Of a stretch of 36,317 nt of DNA, positions 1-6,819 are shown in pieces. The position numbers and the translations under genes are program-made. Positions within the stretch are counted from its first letter, which is position 1. Every line of letters begins with the position of its first letter. This DNA comes from a bacterium (GTDB taxonomy: Bacteria; Joyebacterota; Joyebacteria; Joyebacterales; Joyebacteraceae), in the NCBI GenBank assembly GCA_029990205.1, contig JAPEKQ010000021.1, forward strand, positions 1 through 36,317. Reading direction: 5' to 3'. The notes under the pieces were generated by a model. That model saw only the letters and a list, made by a program, of their open reading frames with translations. It did not search any database and had not been told where the DNA came from.

Positions 1-275
1 AGTCGGAGGATCGTCGAAACGATACCCACCGCCGCCAGCCCCGCCAGCGGCGCCAGGAAGAACCCGGCCCGCTTCGCTCCTGCGGGAACGACGATCTCCT
101 TCCCCAGCAGCTTGAGAATGTCCGCGAACGGCTGGTACCACGGCGGGCCCACCCGCCACTGCACCAACGCGCTCACCTTCCGGTCCACCCACTGCGTGAC
201 GAGGCCGCCGACGGCAGTGAAGAGCAGACCGGGGAAGATGAGGAAGCTCAGAATCAACCCGACTGTCGAAGCCAT
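1..275 (-). CDS. NuoH/EchB/MbhM-like membrane subunit, 3' end missing
   Basis: This is the N-terminal 91 codons of an integral membrane subunit of the NuoH family, which forms the quinone/ion-channel foot of complex I and of energy-converting hydrogenases. The ATG at 275 follows a good GAGAGGT ribosome site. A first hydrophobic helix (about residues 5-25) is followed by WVDRKVSALVQWRVGPP and then QPFADILKLLGKE. The GPP...QP..D..KL..KE pattern is closer to Ech/Mbh/Hyf subunits than to true NuoH, which usually has GPN. A second hydrophobic stretch begins near residue 68 and runs to the window edge. It is the last visible gene of the operon that starts at 4481. Family assignment is confident; whether the complex is a hydrogenase, a hydrogenase-related (Ehr) complex or a formate-linked complex cannot be told from this fragment. 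Confidence 0.75.
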   Translation of the reverse strand, partial: MASTVGLILSFLIFPGLLFTAVGGLVTQWVDRKVSALVQWRVGPPWYQPFADILKLLGKEIVVPAGAKRAGFFLAPLAGLAAVGIVSTILR

Positions 276-326
276 CCTGTTACCTCTCTCTTTGACTTAC
301 GTGTCTGCGAGTCCCCTGAGTGTCGG

Positions 327-809
327 CTACCTCGTCCGCCGCACCGTCTTCGCCACGGTCCGCGCGCCGCGCATCGGGGCGCCGGCCTCACGCTCGGTGT
401 CGCCGATCTCTTCGAAGGTCCTGGCGCCGGATACACAGGTCCCCGCGCACATGGAATCCTTCCCCTCAAGCGTGCGCCACTTGCAGAGGTCACACTTGTC
501 GAGGGTGTGGCGCGTCTTCAGGAGGTCGATGGCTCCGAAGGGGCACGCCTGGGCACACGACGTACAGCCGCTGCACTTCACATTGCTGCGCACCACCAGT
601 CCGTCGTCGCGCCGCTTGATCGCCTCCTGCGGACAGGCCGCTTCACAGAGCGGCTGCTCGCAGTGCCGGCAGTTCATCTGCAGCACGATGTTCGTGAGGA
701 CCGGTGAGGCCTCGAGCTGGTTCTGCATGTTGTGCGAGTAGAAGCATGCCGCGAGGCAGCTCTTGCAGCTGATGCAGCGCCCGTAGTCCAGGACGTTTCT
801 ACAGTTCAT
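327..809 (-). CDS. HycB/HydN-like ferredoxin with four [4Fe-4S] clusters
   Basis: A 160-residue electron-transfer protein with sixteen or more cysteines in ferredoxin spacing: C12-x2-C15-x2-C18-x3-C22, C47-x2-C50-x4-C55-x3-C59-P, C79-x2-C82-x2-C85-x3-C89-P, and C106-x2-C109 with C121 and C125. This is the pattern of the HycB/HydN/FdhB iron-sulfur subunits that wire a molybdopterin or hydrogenase catalytic subunit to a partner. The start at 809 follows GGGAG with a 6-base gap. The gene sits between a molybdopterin-oxidoreductase homologue and a NuoH-like membrane subunit, so it probably carries electrons between the two. The last 25 residues are Arg-rich and carry no cluster ligand. It has no signal peptide and should act on the cytoplasmic face. 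Confidence 0.85.
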   Translation of the reverse strand: MNCRNVLDYGRCISCKSCLAACFYSHNMQNQLEASPVLTNIVLQMNCRHCEQPLCEAACPQEAIKRRDDGLVVRSNVKCSGCTSCAQACPFGAIDLLKTRHTLDKCDLCKWRTLEGKDSMCAGTCVSGARTFEEIGDTEREAGAPMRGARTVAKTVRRTR

Positions 810-866
810 CCAGCTCTCCCGGGCTTGTCGCTGAGTCGCGCGACGACTCGTCGCCGCGACACGGTG

Positions 867-2546
867 TTAACCTTCGGGCGTGACCTTCACGCCGGAGGTG
901 GTGACATCGAACCACTTGGTCTTGGGATTCAGGGTCCAGACCATCAGTCCGCGCGCGTCCGGCACGTAGCTCGGAACGGCGATGACGCCGCCCGGCATCC
1001 GATCGGTCACGGTCGCGATGATCTGGGTCTCGCCGCGCTCGGTGGTCACGACCACGCTCGCGCCCTGCTCGATACCGTTCGCCGCCGCCGGCTCCTCGCC
1101 GATCCAGAGCTCGCAGTACGGGCTCTGCGCCTGCGGGAAACTCATCCGGCCGGTCAGCGTTCCGTCCCAGCGGTGGAGCGGGTGGATACCCTCGACGAGC
1201 GTGAGCCCGTCGGTGCTCTTCATACCCTTCAGCACCTGCTCATCGTCGATGGCAAGCTCGGGGTGTTCCACCGGAGCGGCCGCGCTGATGGTGGCGCCCA
1301 TGTCCTTGGCAATGTCCTTGAGCATCTCGCCCGCGGCGAGGCCGTCGCCCTGCGCCGCGAGACCGGTGTCGATCTTCGTCGAGAATCCGAACGAAGGATC
1401 GTAGGTGCCCGGGTACTCGGTCCACACCGCGAGCGGGAGACCGACGTCCGAGTGCTTCGTCGTGTCGTTCTCGAATGCAGCTCCCGCCGCGAGGAACTCA
1501 AGCCCCTCGAGGTCGCCGGCGCTCACCGCGCCGGGGTAGAGCTGGACCACGTCGGGCCCGAGAACGAGGAGCGCCTTGATCTGCTTCTCCGCAACGCCGT
1601 GAAGGATCTCCGCGGCCGTCTTCGCCCCGCCGATCCGCTTGAACGCGCCGATCGCGTTGCCGCCGCGGAACAGCGGCGCGTACTTGCCGTGAACGACGCT
1701 GGCGATCTTGGCGGCGAGCTTCGCCGTCAGATACCCGCCGGCCGAATCGCCGAACCGCGACGAGACGACGACCACGACCTTCTTGAACTGGCGAAGCCTC
1801 TTCGCGACGATGTCGATGTCGGAAGGATCGATGCCGGCCGCTATCGCCGCCTGGGTGACGTCGACCGACGGAACACCCTGCGCGTTCATCCCCTTGAGGA
1901 GCGCGGCGAGAACGAGCGACTCGGCGCCGACCGCCGGCTGGAGGTGCGCGTCGGCGAACCAGTCGGTGTTCGTGCGGTACGGGTTGATCGTGATGACGTG
2001 ATGCGAGCGGCTCTTGTGACGAGCCGTGATGATGCGCTTCGAGACGGTCGGGTGCCCCCAGAAGACGTCACCGATGAGCAGGAAGCAGTCCGCGTCGTCG
2101 AGGTCCTCGGGCGTCGCGTCCCCGGCTCCTCCGCCCATCAGGAACGGGTAGTCGTTCCCGTCGTACGCGACACCTATATTCTTCGTGCCGAGCACACCTG
2201 ACGCGAACCCCGCGGCCGTCTCATAGTCCTCATTAGAGAGCTCGGTCCCGAGGATGACGCCGATGGCGTCTCCGCCATGCGTGCTCTTGATCTCGCCCAA
2301 CTTCTCCGCGACCTTCGTCACACCCGTTCCCCACGGAACCCTGCGGCGGTTGACCGTCGCTGCGAGGAAACGCTTGGGGTGCAGCAGAAGCTCGAGGTTG
2401 TAGTGCCCTCTGGCGCAGAGCGACCCGTGGGCCAACGGAGAGTCCCCGTCGAAGTCCACCCTCACGGGTACACCCGCGTCCACCTCCATGGCGAAGCCGC
2501 ACTGGAGGGAGCACATCAGACATGACGCTTTGGTAGTCTGTGGCAT
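867..2546 (-). CDS. molybdopterin oxidoreductase-family protein lacking an obvious Mo-ligand Cys/Sec
   Basis: A 559-residue member of the FdhF/FwdB/NuoG superfamily. It opens with a [4Fe-4S] motif C9-x2-C12-x3-C16-x27-C44, continues through a molybdopterin domain (ILGTELSN near 98; LLIGDVFWGHPTVSKR; INPYRTNTDWFADAH), and ends with a C-terminal dinucleotide-binding beta-barrel (GASVVVTTERGETQ; GVIAVPSYVP). In formate dehydrogenases the metal ligand Cys/Sec lies in a C-x-R-V-[CU]-H-G-P stretch. The matching stretch here (about residues 122-140, VAYDGNDYPF) has neither Cys nor Sec. The start at 2546 is chosen over an upstream ATG because AGGGGAAG precedes it and because it clears the end of the preceding gene. 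It is probably an electron-transfer or non-canonical catalytic subunit of the surrounding complex. The substrate is unknown. Confidence 0.75.
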   Translation of the reverse strand: MPQTTKASCLMCSLQCGFAMEVDAGVPVRVDFDGDSPLAHGSLCARGHYNLELLLHPKRFLAATVNRRRVPWGTGVTKVAEKLGEIKSTHGGDAIGVILGTELSNEDYETAAGFASGVLGTKNIGVAYDGNDYPFLMGGGAGDATPEDLDDADCFLLIGDVFWGHPTVSKRIITARHKSRSHHVITINPYRTNTDWFADAHLQPAVGAESLVLAALLKGMNAQGVPSVDVTQAAIAAGIDPSDIDIVAKRLRQFKKVVVVVSSRFGDSAGGYLTAKLAAKIASVVHGKYAPLFRGGNAIGAFKRIGGAKTAAEILHGVAEKQIKALLVLGPDVVQLYPGAVSAGDLEGLEFLAAGAAFENDTTKHSDVGLPLAVWTEYPGTYDPSFGFSTKIDTGLAAQGDGLAAGEMLKDIAKDMGATISAAAPVEHPELAIDDEQVLKGMKSTDGLTLVEGIHPLHRWDGTLTGRMSFPQAQSPYCELWIGEEPAAANGIEQGASVVVTTERGETQIIATVTDRMPGGVIAVPSYVPDARGLMVWTLNPKTKWFDVTTSGVKVTPEG

Positions 2547-2571
2547 ATTGACTTCCCCTGAGAGTTGACGA

Positions 2572-3417
2572 CTAGAACGGATCCTCGAACTTCGCAACCT
2601 GTGCCGCGGTCATGACGGCCCCGTCCTTACAGATGTAGTACTCGCCCATCATGCAGTGCCCGCACTTGCCGAGACCGCAGCTCATGTTCCGCTCCATCGA
2701 GTGGTAGATCTGGTTCGGGTCGAAGCCCTTCTCGAGGAGCGCCATGTTGACGAACTTGAGCATGATCGGAGGTCCGCAGACGCAGGCCACCGCGTTCTCC
2801 ACGGTGAACGGCAGGTCGTCCACGTTCGCGGTCGTCAACAGAGGCAGGTCCTCAAGCAGGACCGTGACCACGCCGACCGTTCCCTGCCACCCGGGGTAGG
2901 GCTCGTCGATCGTGAGGTGAACGTCGACGTTCGGATACTTCTCCCACTCCGGAAGCGCGTCCGCATAGACGATGTCCATCGGGGTGCGCGCGCCGTAGCG
3001 GATCGAGATCCTCTTGTACTTCTCGACGTTCTCGAAGAGGGCGAGGATGAGCGAGCGGAGCGGAGCCAGTCCAACACCGCCGCCGACGATGACGATGTTC
3101 TTGTCGTCGAAGTCCTCGAGGTTGTACGCGTTTCCGTACGGACCCCGAATACCGACCGTGTCCCCCACCTTCATCTTCTCGAGAGCCTCCGTCACGCACC
3201 CGACCCTCATGATGGTGATCTCCATCGTCTCGGTGACAGCCGGGTTCGACGATGGCGTGAAGGGCGCCTCTCCAACACCGGGCACCGTCAGCTCGACGAA
3301 CTGACCGGCCTTGAACGAGATCGGCTCCTTCGGACGGAACCGATACGTCGTGATGTTGTGCGTCTCCTTCTTGATGTCTTCAATGACGCTCTCTATTGGC
3401 CTGTAGAGGTTTTTCAT
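2572..3417 (-). CDS. sulfhydrogenase gamma / AsrB-like FAD-NAD(P) oxidoreductase subunit
   Basis: A 281-residue ferredoxin-NADP reductase-fold protein of the HydG (sulfhydrogenase gamma)/AsrB/PyrK family. The N-terminal flavin domain has FKAGQFVELTVPGVGE and IRGPYG. The nucleotide domain has IVIVGGGVGLAPLRS and ends with CVCGPP. A C-terminal [2Fe-2S] motif has C247-x4-C252-x2-C255-x7-C263. It should exchange electrons between NAD(P)H and the iron-sulfur chain of its partner. The ATG at 3417 overlaps the stop of the upstream beta-like gene by 4 bases (ATGA), which implies translational coupling and a 1:1 complex. An earlier in-frame ATG would lie deep inside the upstream gene and is rejected. 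The 26 bp gap to the next gene keeps them in one operon. Confidence 0.87.
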   Translation of the reverse strand: MKNLYRPIESVIEDIKKETHNITTYRFRPKEPISFKAGQFVELTVPGVGEAPFTPSSNPAVTETMEITIMRVGCVTEALEKMKVGDTVGIRGPYGNAYNLEDFDDKNIVIVGGGVGLAPLRSLILALFENVEKYKRISIRYGARTPMDIVYADALPEWEKYPNVDVHLTIDEPYPGWQGTVGVVTVLLEDLPLLTTANVDDLPFTVENAVACVCGPPIMLKFVNMALLEKGFDPNQIYHSMERNMSCGLGKCGHCMMGEYYICKDGAVMTAAQVAKFEDPF

Positions 3418-4481
3418 GCCTTCGCCATCTCCGTGACTACGTGCTTGATTGCTTCTCTCATATCGATCCGGCCCATGCAGACGTCGATGCATCTGCCGCA
3501 GCCGGTACAGGTCACCAGCTTGTAGCGGTCGCGCGAGTACTCCATCTTGCAGCGGATACGATTCTCAAGCCGCTGCGGGAGGTTGGCGCGAGAGTTCCCG
3601 CCGCCGCCGGTCCTGGCGTAGCCGATGGACAGGCAGGTGTCCCAGTTCCGCGTGCGCTCGTAGCCGCCGTCCGCCTTCTGATCCCAGAGCAGGAAGCAGG
3701 TGCAGGTCGGACACGCGCGGTTGCACGCGCCGCAGCCGACGCAGTTGGCGGTGACGTGCGCCCAGGCGTCCTCGTCGCTTCCGAGTTCGTGCTTGTCGTA
3801 CGGCACGTCGACCTTGAACTCCGCGTTCTGCCGCTCGATGGCTTCCGTTACCGAACCGCGGATGCGCTTCTGCTCATCGTGGTGACCACCGGTGACCTCG
3901 GAGGTGAGGTCGTCGCTTCCGGCCATCAGCTTCTCACCCTTCTCGGAACCGACCGAGAGGATGTAGCCGTTCTCGACGGGCGAGATGTTCAGGTCGAAGT
4001 CGGCATCAACGTACGGCTTGCCGCCGACTATCGTGCAGAAGCAGGTCTCCTTGGCAGCCGTGCAGTCGACCGAGACGATCGTCGTGTTCTCGCGCTTCTC
4101 GATGTAGAACGGATCGTCGTACTCCTCGGTGAAGTGCTTGGTGCTCCAGTAGACCTTGTCGAACTTCTTGATCCCCTCGAGGTCACACGCCCGCGGGCCG
4201 ACAAGGACGGTCGGCGGAGCCTCCACCTCAGCCTCGGGGTTGCTGTTGGGATACTTGGAGACGACCTCGCGGGAGTAGAAGAGGAACGACTTGGGGGTCT
4301 GCGCCGGACACGCGCCGTGGAGTTCGAGCGACGCCGGCACCTCCTCCTTCACGAGCTCGTAGTCGGGCGTCTCGGGATGATTCATGATGTCGAAGGTGAC
4401 CGGGACGTAAACCCGGTGGTCCTTCGCCCAACGCCCGATGAGCTTGAGAAGGTTCTCTCGACCGATGAAGACTTCTTTCAT
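3414..4481 (-). CDS. sulfhydrogenase beta / AsrA-like 4Fe-4S subunit
   Basis: A 355-residue protein of the HydB (sulfhydrogenase beta)/AsrA family. The C-terminal part carries two ferredoxin motifs: C247-x2-C250-x2-C253-x3-C257-P, followed by CTC, and C325-x2-C328-x2-C331-x3-C335. The N-terminal half has the family landmarks LVGPRACDLEGI, YWSTKHFTEEYDD and ETCFC. In known enzymes this subunit takes electrons from the flavoprotein encoded next and passes them to a hydrogenase or sulfite reductase core. Here the following genes encode a molybdopterin protein, a polyferredoxin and a NuoH-like subunit instead. It is the first gene of the operon, with GAGGG ahead of the ATG and a 5' leader of about 240 bases. 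Confidence 0.87.
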   Translation of the reverse strand: MKEVFIGRENLLKLIGRWAKDHRVYVPVTFDIMNHPETPDYELVKEEVPASLELHGACPAQTPKSFLFYSREVVSKYPNSNPEAEVEAPPTVLVGPRACDLEGIKKFDKVYWSTKHFTEEYDDPFYIEKRENTTIVSVDCTAAKETCFCTIVGGKPYVDADFDLNISPVENGYILSVGSEKGEKLMAGSDDLTSEVTGGHHDEQKRIRGSVTEAIERQNAEFKVDVPYDKHELGSDEDAWAHVTANCVGCGACNRACPTCTCFLLWDQKADGGYERTRNWDTCLSIGYARTGGGGNSRANLPQRLENRIRCKMEYSRDRYKLVTCTGCGRCIDVCMGRIDMREAIKHVVTEMAKA

Positions 4482-4726
4482 CCTGGCAAGCCCTCTCGCT
4501 TGAAGATTCCCGCCGGCCGCTCCCAGTCACACAGAAACCCCGCGGCGTCACTCCTCTATAAAGGAGGCGCACCCGGGGCCCGCTATCAACCTACCGCGAC
4601 TGGGGTGAGACTTCTCGGGCCAGCAAGTAACAGACAGTCCTTTCAACTGAATGTTCCTCGCGGGTCGAATCCGTACTGATCTCCGCCCGCGCTGCGGACA
4701 TAAGAAAACGCCGTATAGCCCAAGAG

Positions 4727-4756
4727 AGTCTAGCTTTAGGCTCTCCAGAGTGTCAA
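4727..4756 (-). promoter_or_regulatory. promoter of the redox operon, with a long 5' leader
   Basis: On the minus strand an exact TTGACA (-35, 4751-4756) is followed after 18 bases by TAGACT (-10, 4727-4732). It lies just downstream of the hflK terminator, so it starts a separate transcription unit. The start would fall near 4720, leaving about 240 untranslated bases before the ATG at 4481. That leader (4482-4720) holds a CTCCT/AGGAG inverted repeat at 4551-4566 and no convincing ORF. I could not match it to a known riboswitch by eye. Confidence 0.6.
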
Positions 4757-4763
4757 GAGGAAA

Positions 4764-4780
4764 AGCCCCGGTCAGGGGCT
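4764..4780 (-). terminator. intrinsic terminator of the hflK-hflC cluster
   Basis: A hairpin with stem AGCCCC/GGGGCT and a 5-base loop, followed on the minus strand by TTTCCTC. It lies 45 bases past the hflK stop and just before the next promoter. The U-tract is short, so termination may be partial. Confidence 0.6.
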
Positions 4781-4825
4781 CTTTGGCGGTGACTCGGTGT
4801 CCAGTGAGGGCGGCGTCTGGAGGCG

Positions 4826-5821
4826 CTACTGACGCGTCTCCATGAAGCGCAGATCGAGGTCGCCGTCGGGCTCGACGACGTACTTTCTGACGGTGGCGAG
4901 GACGGCCTCCATCGTCTCGAGCCACAGGCGTGTGCGCGAGACGGTGCGTGCGTTCTGATACTCCGAGAGAACCGCGGTGAACCGGTCGGTGTCGCCGGTG
5001 GCTCTGCTCACCGCTGAGGCGCTGTCTCCCCGGGCGGCGATTATCAGTTCCTGGCCCTCGCCGCGCGCCATGGGGATGACGCGGTTGGCGTAGCCGTTGG
5101 CCTCCTGGATGATGCGGTTTCTGTCCTCGCGCGCACTCGCCACGTCGCGGAAGGCGTCCGCGACCTCGCGGGGCGGCGTGACGTCCTGGATGTGGGCCGC
5201 GACGATGTCGATCCCGGCCCCGTAGCCGTCCAGGACCTCCTGCGTCGCCACCTTCACATCGGCCTCGACCTCGAGCTTGGCTGTGGTGAGGATGTCGTCG
5301 ACCGTGATCGCGGCCACACGCTCGGTCAGGACCGCCTCGCAGGCCCTTCTGACAAGCCAGTGCGGCTCCTCTATAGAGAAGAGGTAATCTGAGGCGTCCT
5401 TCACCACGTACTGGACGAGCATCTGGGCCTCGATGATGTTCTCATCCCCCGTGACGAACTGGGCCTCGCGCGCCGTCGGGGCCACCCCCCGGACGCGGTC
5501 CACGATCCGGTAGCCCACGCTCATCCGCTTGATCGAGGTCACCTGCGGCGTGAACACGCGCTCCACGGGCCACGGGATGCGGTAGTGGATGCCGGGCTGG
5601 ATGTCGTCGGCCATGACCCGACCGAACCGGGTGACAACGCCCCGCTCGTCGGGCTGAACCACATATATGCCTGACAGTATATACATCGCGAGCAACAGCA
5701 GCAGGAACAGCCGCCCGAGGCGCCGGACTCTCGGCAGACCGGCCTGCATGTCCGACCGGACCGAGAACCGTCCGCGGCCCTCATCCGCCCAGATGTTGTC
5801 GCTGTGTCCGTTCTCGCTCAC
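4826..5821 (-). CDS. hflK: HflK-type SPFH membrane protein (second copy)
   Basis: A 331-residue HflK homologue. HflK pairs with HflC to form a large membrane cage around the FtsH protease and limits its activity. A membrane helix (LFLLLLLAMYILSGIYVV) is followed by a Band 7/SPFH domain with QPDERGVVTRFGR, PGIHYRIPWPVERV, TGDENIIEAQMLVQYVV and the conserved DVASAREDRNRIIQEANGYANRVIPMARGEG. The start is uncertain: GTG at 5821 gives the short soluble N-terminus usual for HflK and clears the hflC stop by 49 bases, while the first in-frame ATG is at 5749 and has no ribosome site. It lies downstream of hflC and of a second HflK homologue fused to a cation transporter. Confidence 0.87.
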   Translation of the reverse strand: MSENGHSDNIWADEGRGRFSVRSDMQAGLPRVRRLGRLFLLLLLAMYILSGIYVVQPDERGVVTRFGRVMADDIQPGIHYRIPWPVERVFTPQVTSIKRMSVGYRIVDRVRGVAPTAREAQFVTGDENIIEAQMLVQYVVKDASDYLFSIEEPHWLVRRACEAVLTERVAAITVDDILTTAKLEVEADVKVATQEVLDGYGAGIDIVAAHIQDVTPPREVADAFRDVASAREDRNRIIQEANGYANRVIPMARGEGQELIIAARGDSASAVSRATGDTDRFTAVLSEYQNARTVSRTRLWLETMEAVLATVRKYVVEPDGDLDLRFMETRQ

Positions 5822-5870
5822 GCTGCCTCGCTCGCTGCTAGGCCGCCATGGCCGGGTCGGCCCCGGCGTG

Positions 5871-6749
5871 TCAGTTGTTCTTGCTATTGAGGAGCTCGAG
5901 AAGATCCGAGTCCGACGAGAGGACGAGCGTCGTCCGGTCGTCGAGGATCGTCGAGTACGATTCGAGCGTCCGGAGGAACTCGTAGAACTCCGGGTCCGCG
6001 TTGTAGGCGGCACCGTAGATCCGCATCGCCGACGCCTCGCCGGCGCCGCGGATGCCCTCCGCCTCCTGATACGCTGTCGCCAGGATCTCCTGCCGCTGCC
6101 GGTCCGCCTCAGCGCGGACCGCGATGGCCTCTTCCTCCCCCTCCGAACGATAGCGCTTGGCCGTCCGCTCACGCTCGGCGCGCATGCGGTCGAACACGCT
6201 CTGCTTGTTCTGCTCGGGGAAGGCGAGCCGCTTCATCCGCACCTCGGCGACGTCGATGCCGAAGTTGGCGGCCGCTGTCGCGCGACACCCCTCGGTCACG
6301 ACACCCATGATCTCGGTGATGCGCATCTCCTCCGGGTTCGTCGAGATGAGCGCGGTCAGCGGATACTGACCAAGGGCGGCTCCCATCTCCGATGCGACGA
6401 TATCAGCCATCCGCACCTCCGCGCCCTCGCGGTCGGTGACGGTCTCGAGGAACGTGCGTGGCTCGGCGATGCGCCACGCAACATACGCGTCGGCAACGAT
6501 GTTCTTCTTGTCGTTCGTAAGGAACTCGGTCGGCTTCGGGTCGAAGACCAGAAGACGGCTGTCGAAGAACCTGACTGCCTGCACCGGCTGCGGGAGCTTC
6601 CAGTTCAACCCCGCCTCCTCCACCACCCGCACCGGACTGCCGAACTGCGTGACGATGGCCGTCTGTGTCTCGTCGACGACGAACACGGCGGACCGTGCGA
6701 GCAGCAGCAGCACGATCAGGACGGCCAGGCCATAGAAGCGTTGTTTCAT
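5871..6749 (-). CDS. hflC: HflC, SPFH modulator of FtsH
   Basis: A 292-residue HflC homologue: N-terminal membrane helix (FYGLAVLIVLLLLARSAVFVV), then FVVDETQTAIVTQFG, a signature of HflC, then KLPQPVQAVRFFDSRLLVFD, and a long helical region RMRAERERTAKRYRSEGEEEA. The helix-rich segment forms the wall of the HflKC cage seen in E. coli. The length is close to the usual ~300-330 residues. The ATG at 6749 follows AGAGGA. The gene sits between two HflK-type genes, 70 bases after the fused one and 49 bases before the plain one, so it may pair with either or both. Confidence 0.92.
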   Translation of the reverse strand: MKQRFYGLAVLIVLLLLARSAVFVVDETQTAIVTQFGSPVRVVEEAGLNWKLPQPVQAVRFFDSRLLVFDPKPTEFLTNDKKNIVADAYVAWRIAEPRTFLETVTDREGAEVRMADIVASEMGAALGQYPLTALISTNPEEMRITEIMGVVTEGCRATAAANFGIDVAEVRMKRLAFPEQNKQSVFDRMRAERERTAKRYRSEGEEEAIAVRAEADRQRQEILATAYQEAEGIRGAGEASAMRIYGAAYNADPEFYEFLRTLESYSTILDDRTTLVLSSDSDLLELLNSKNN

Positions 6750-6819
6750 GCGTAGGATCCTCTCTCACTGCGGGCGCGCTCGCGCCCCGCTGCTCCGACG
6801 CCGGGACAATCCGCCGCGG

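Noticed and set aside
732-2201. Long plus-strand frame opposite the molybdopterin gene (489 codons)
   Set aside because: It is an antisense shadow with Arg/Asp/Val-rich composition; the minus-strand frame has clear cofactor motifs. The same applies to the long antisense frames over gyrA, gyrB, GH97, yidC, mnmG and rsmG.
4650-4682. GGTCGAATCC resembling a tRNA T-arm
   Set aside because: No acceptor, D or anticodon stems can be formed around it.
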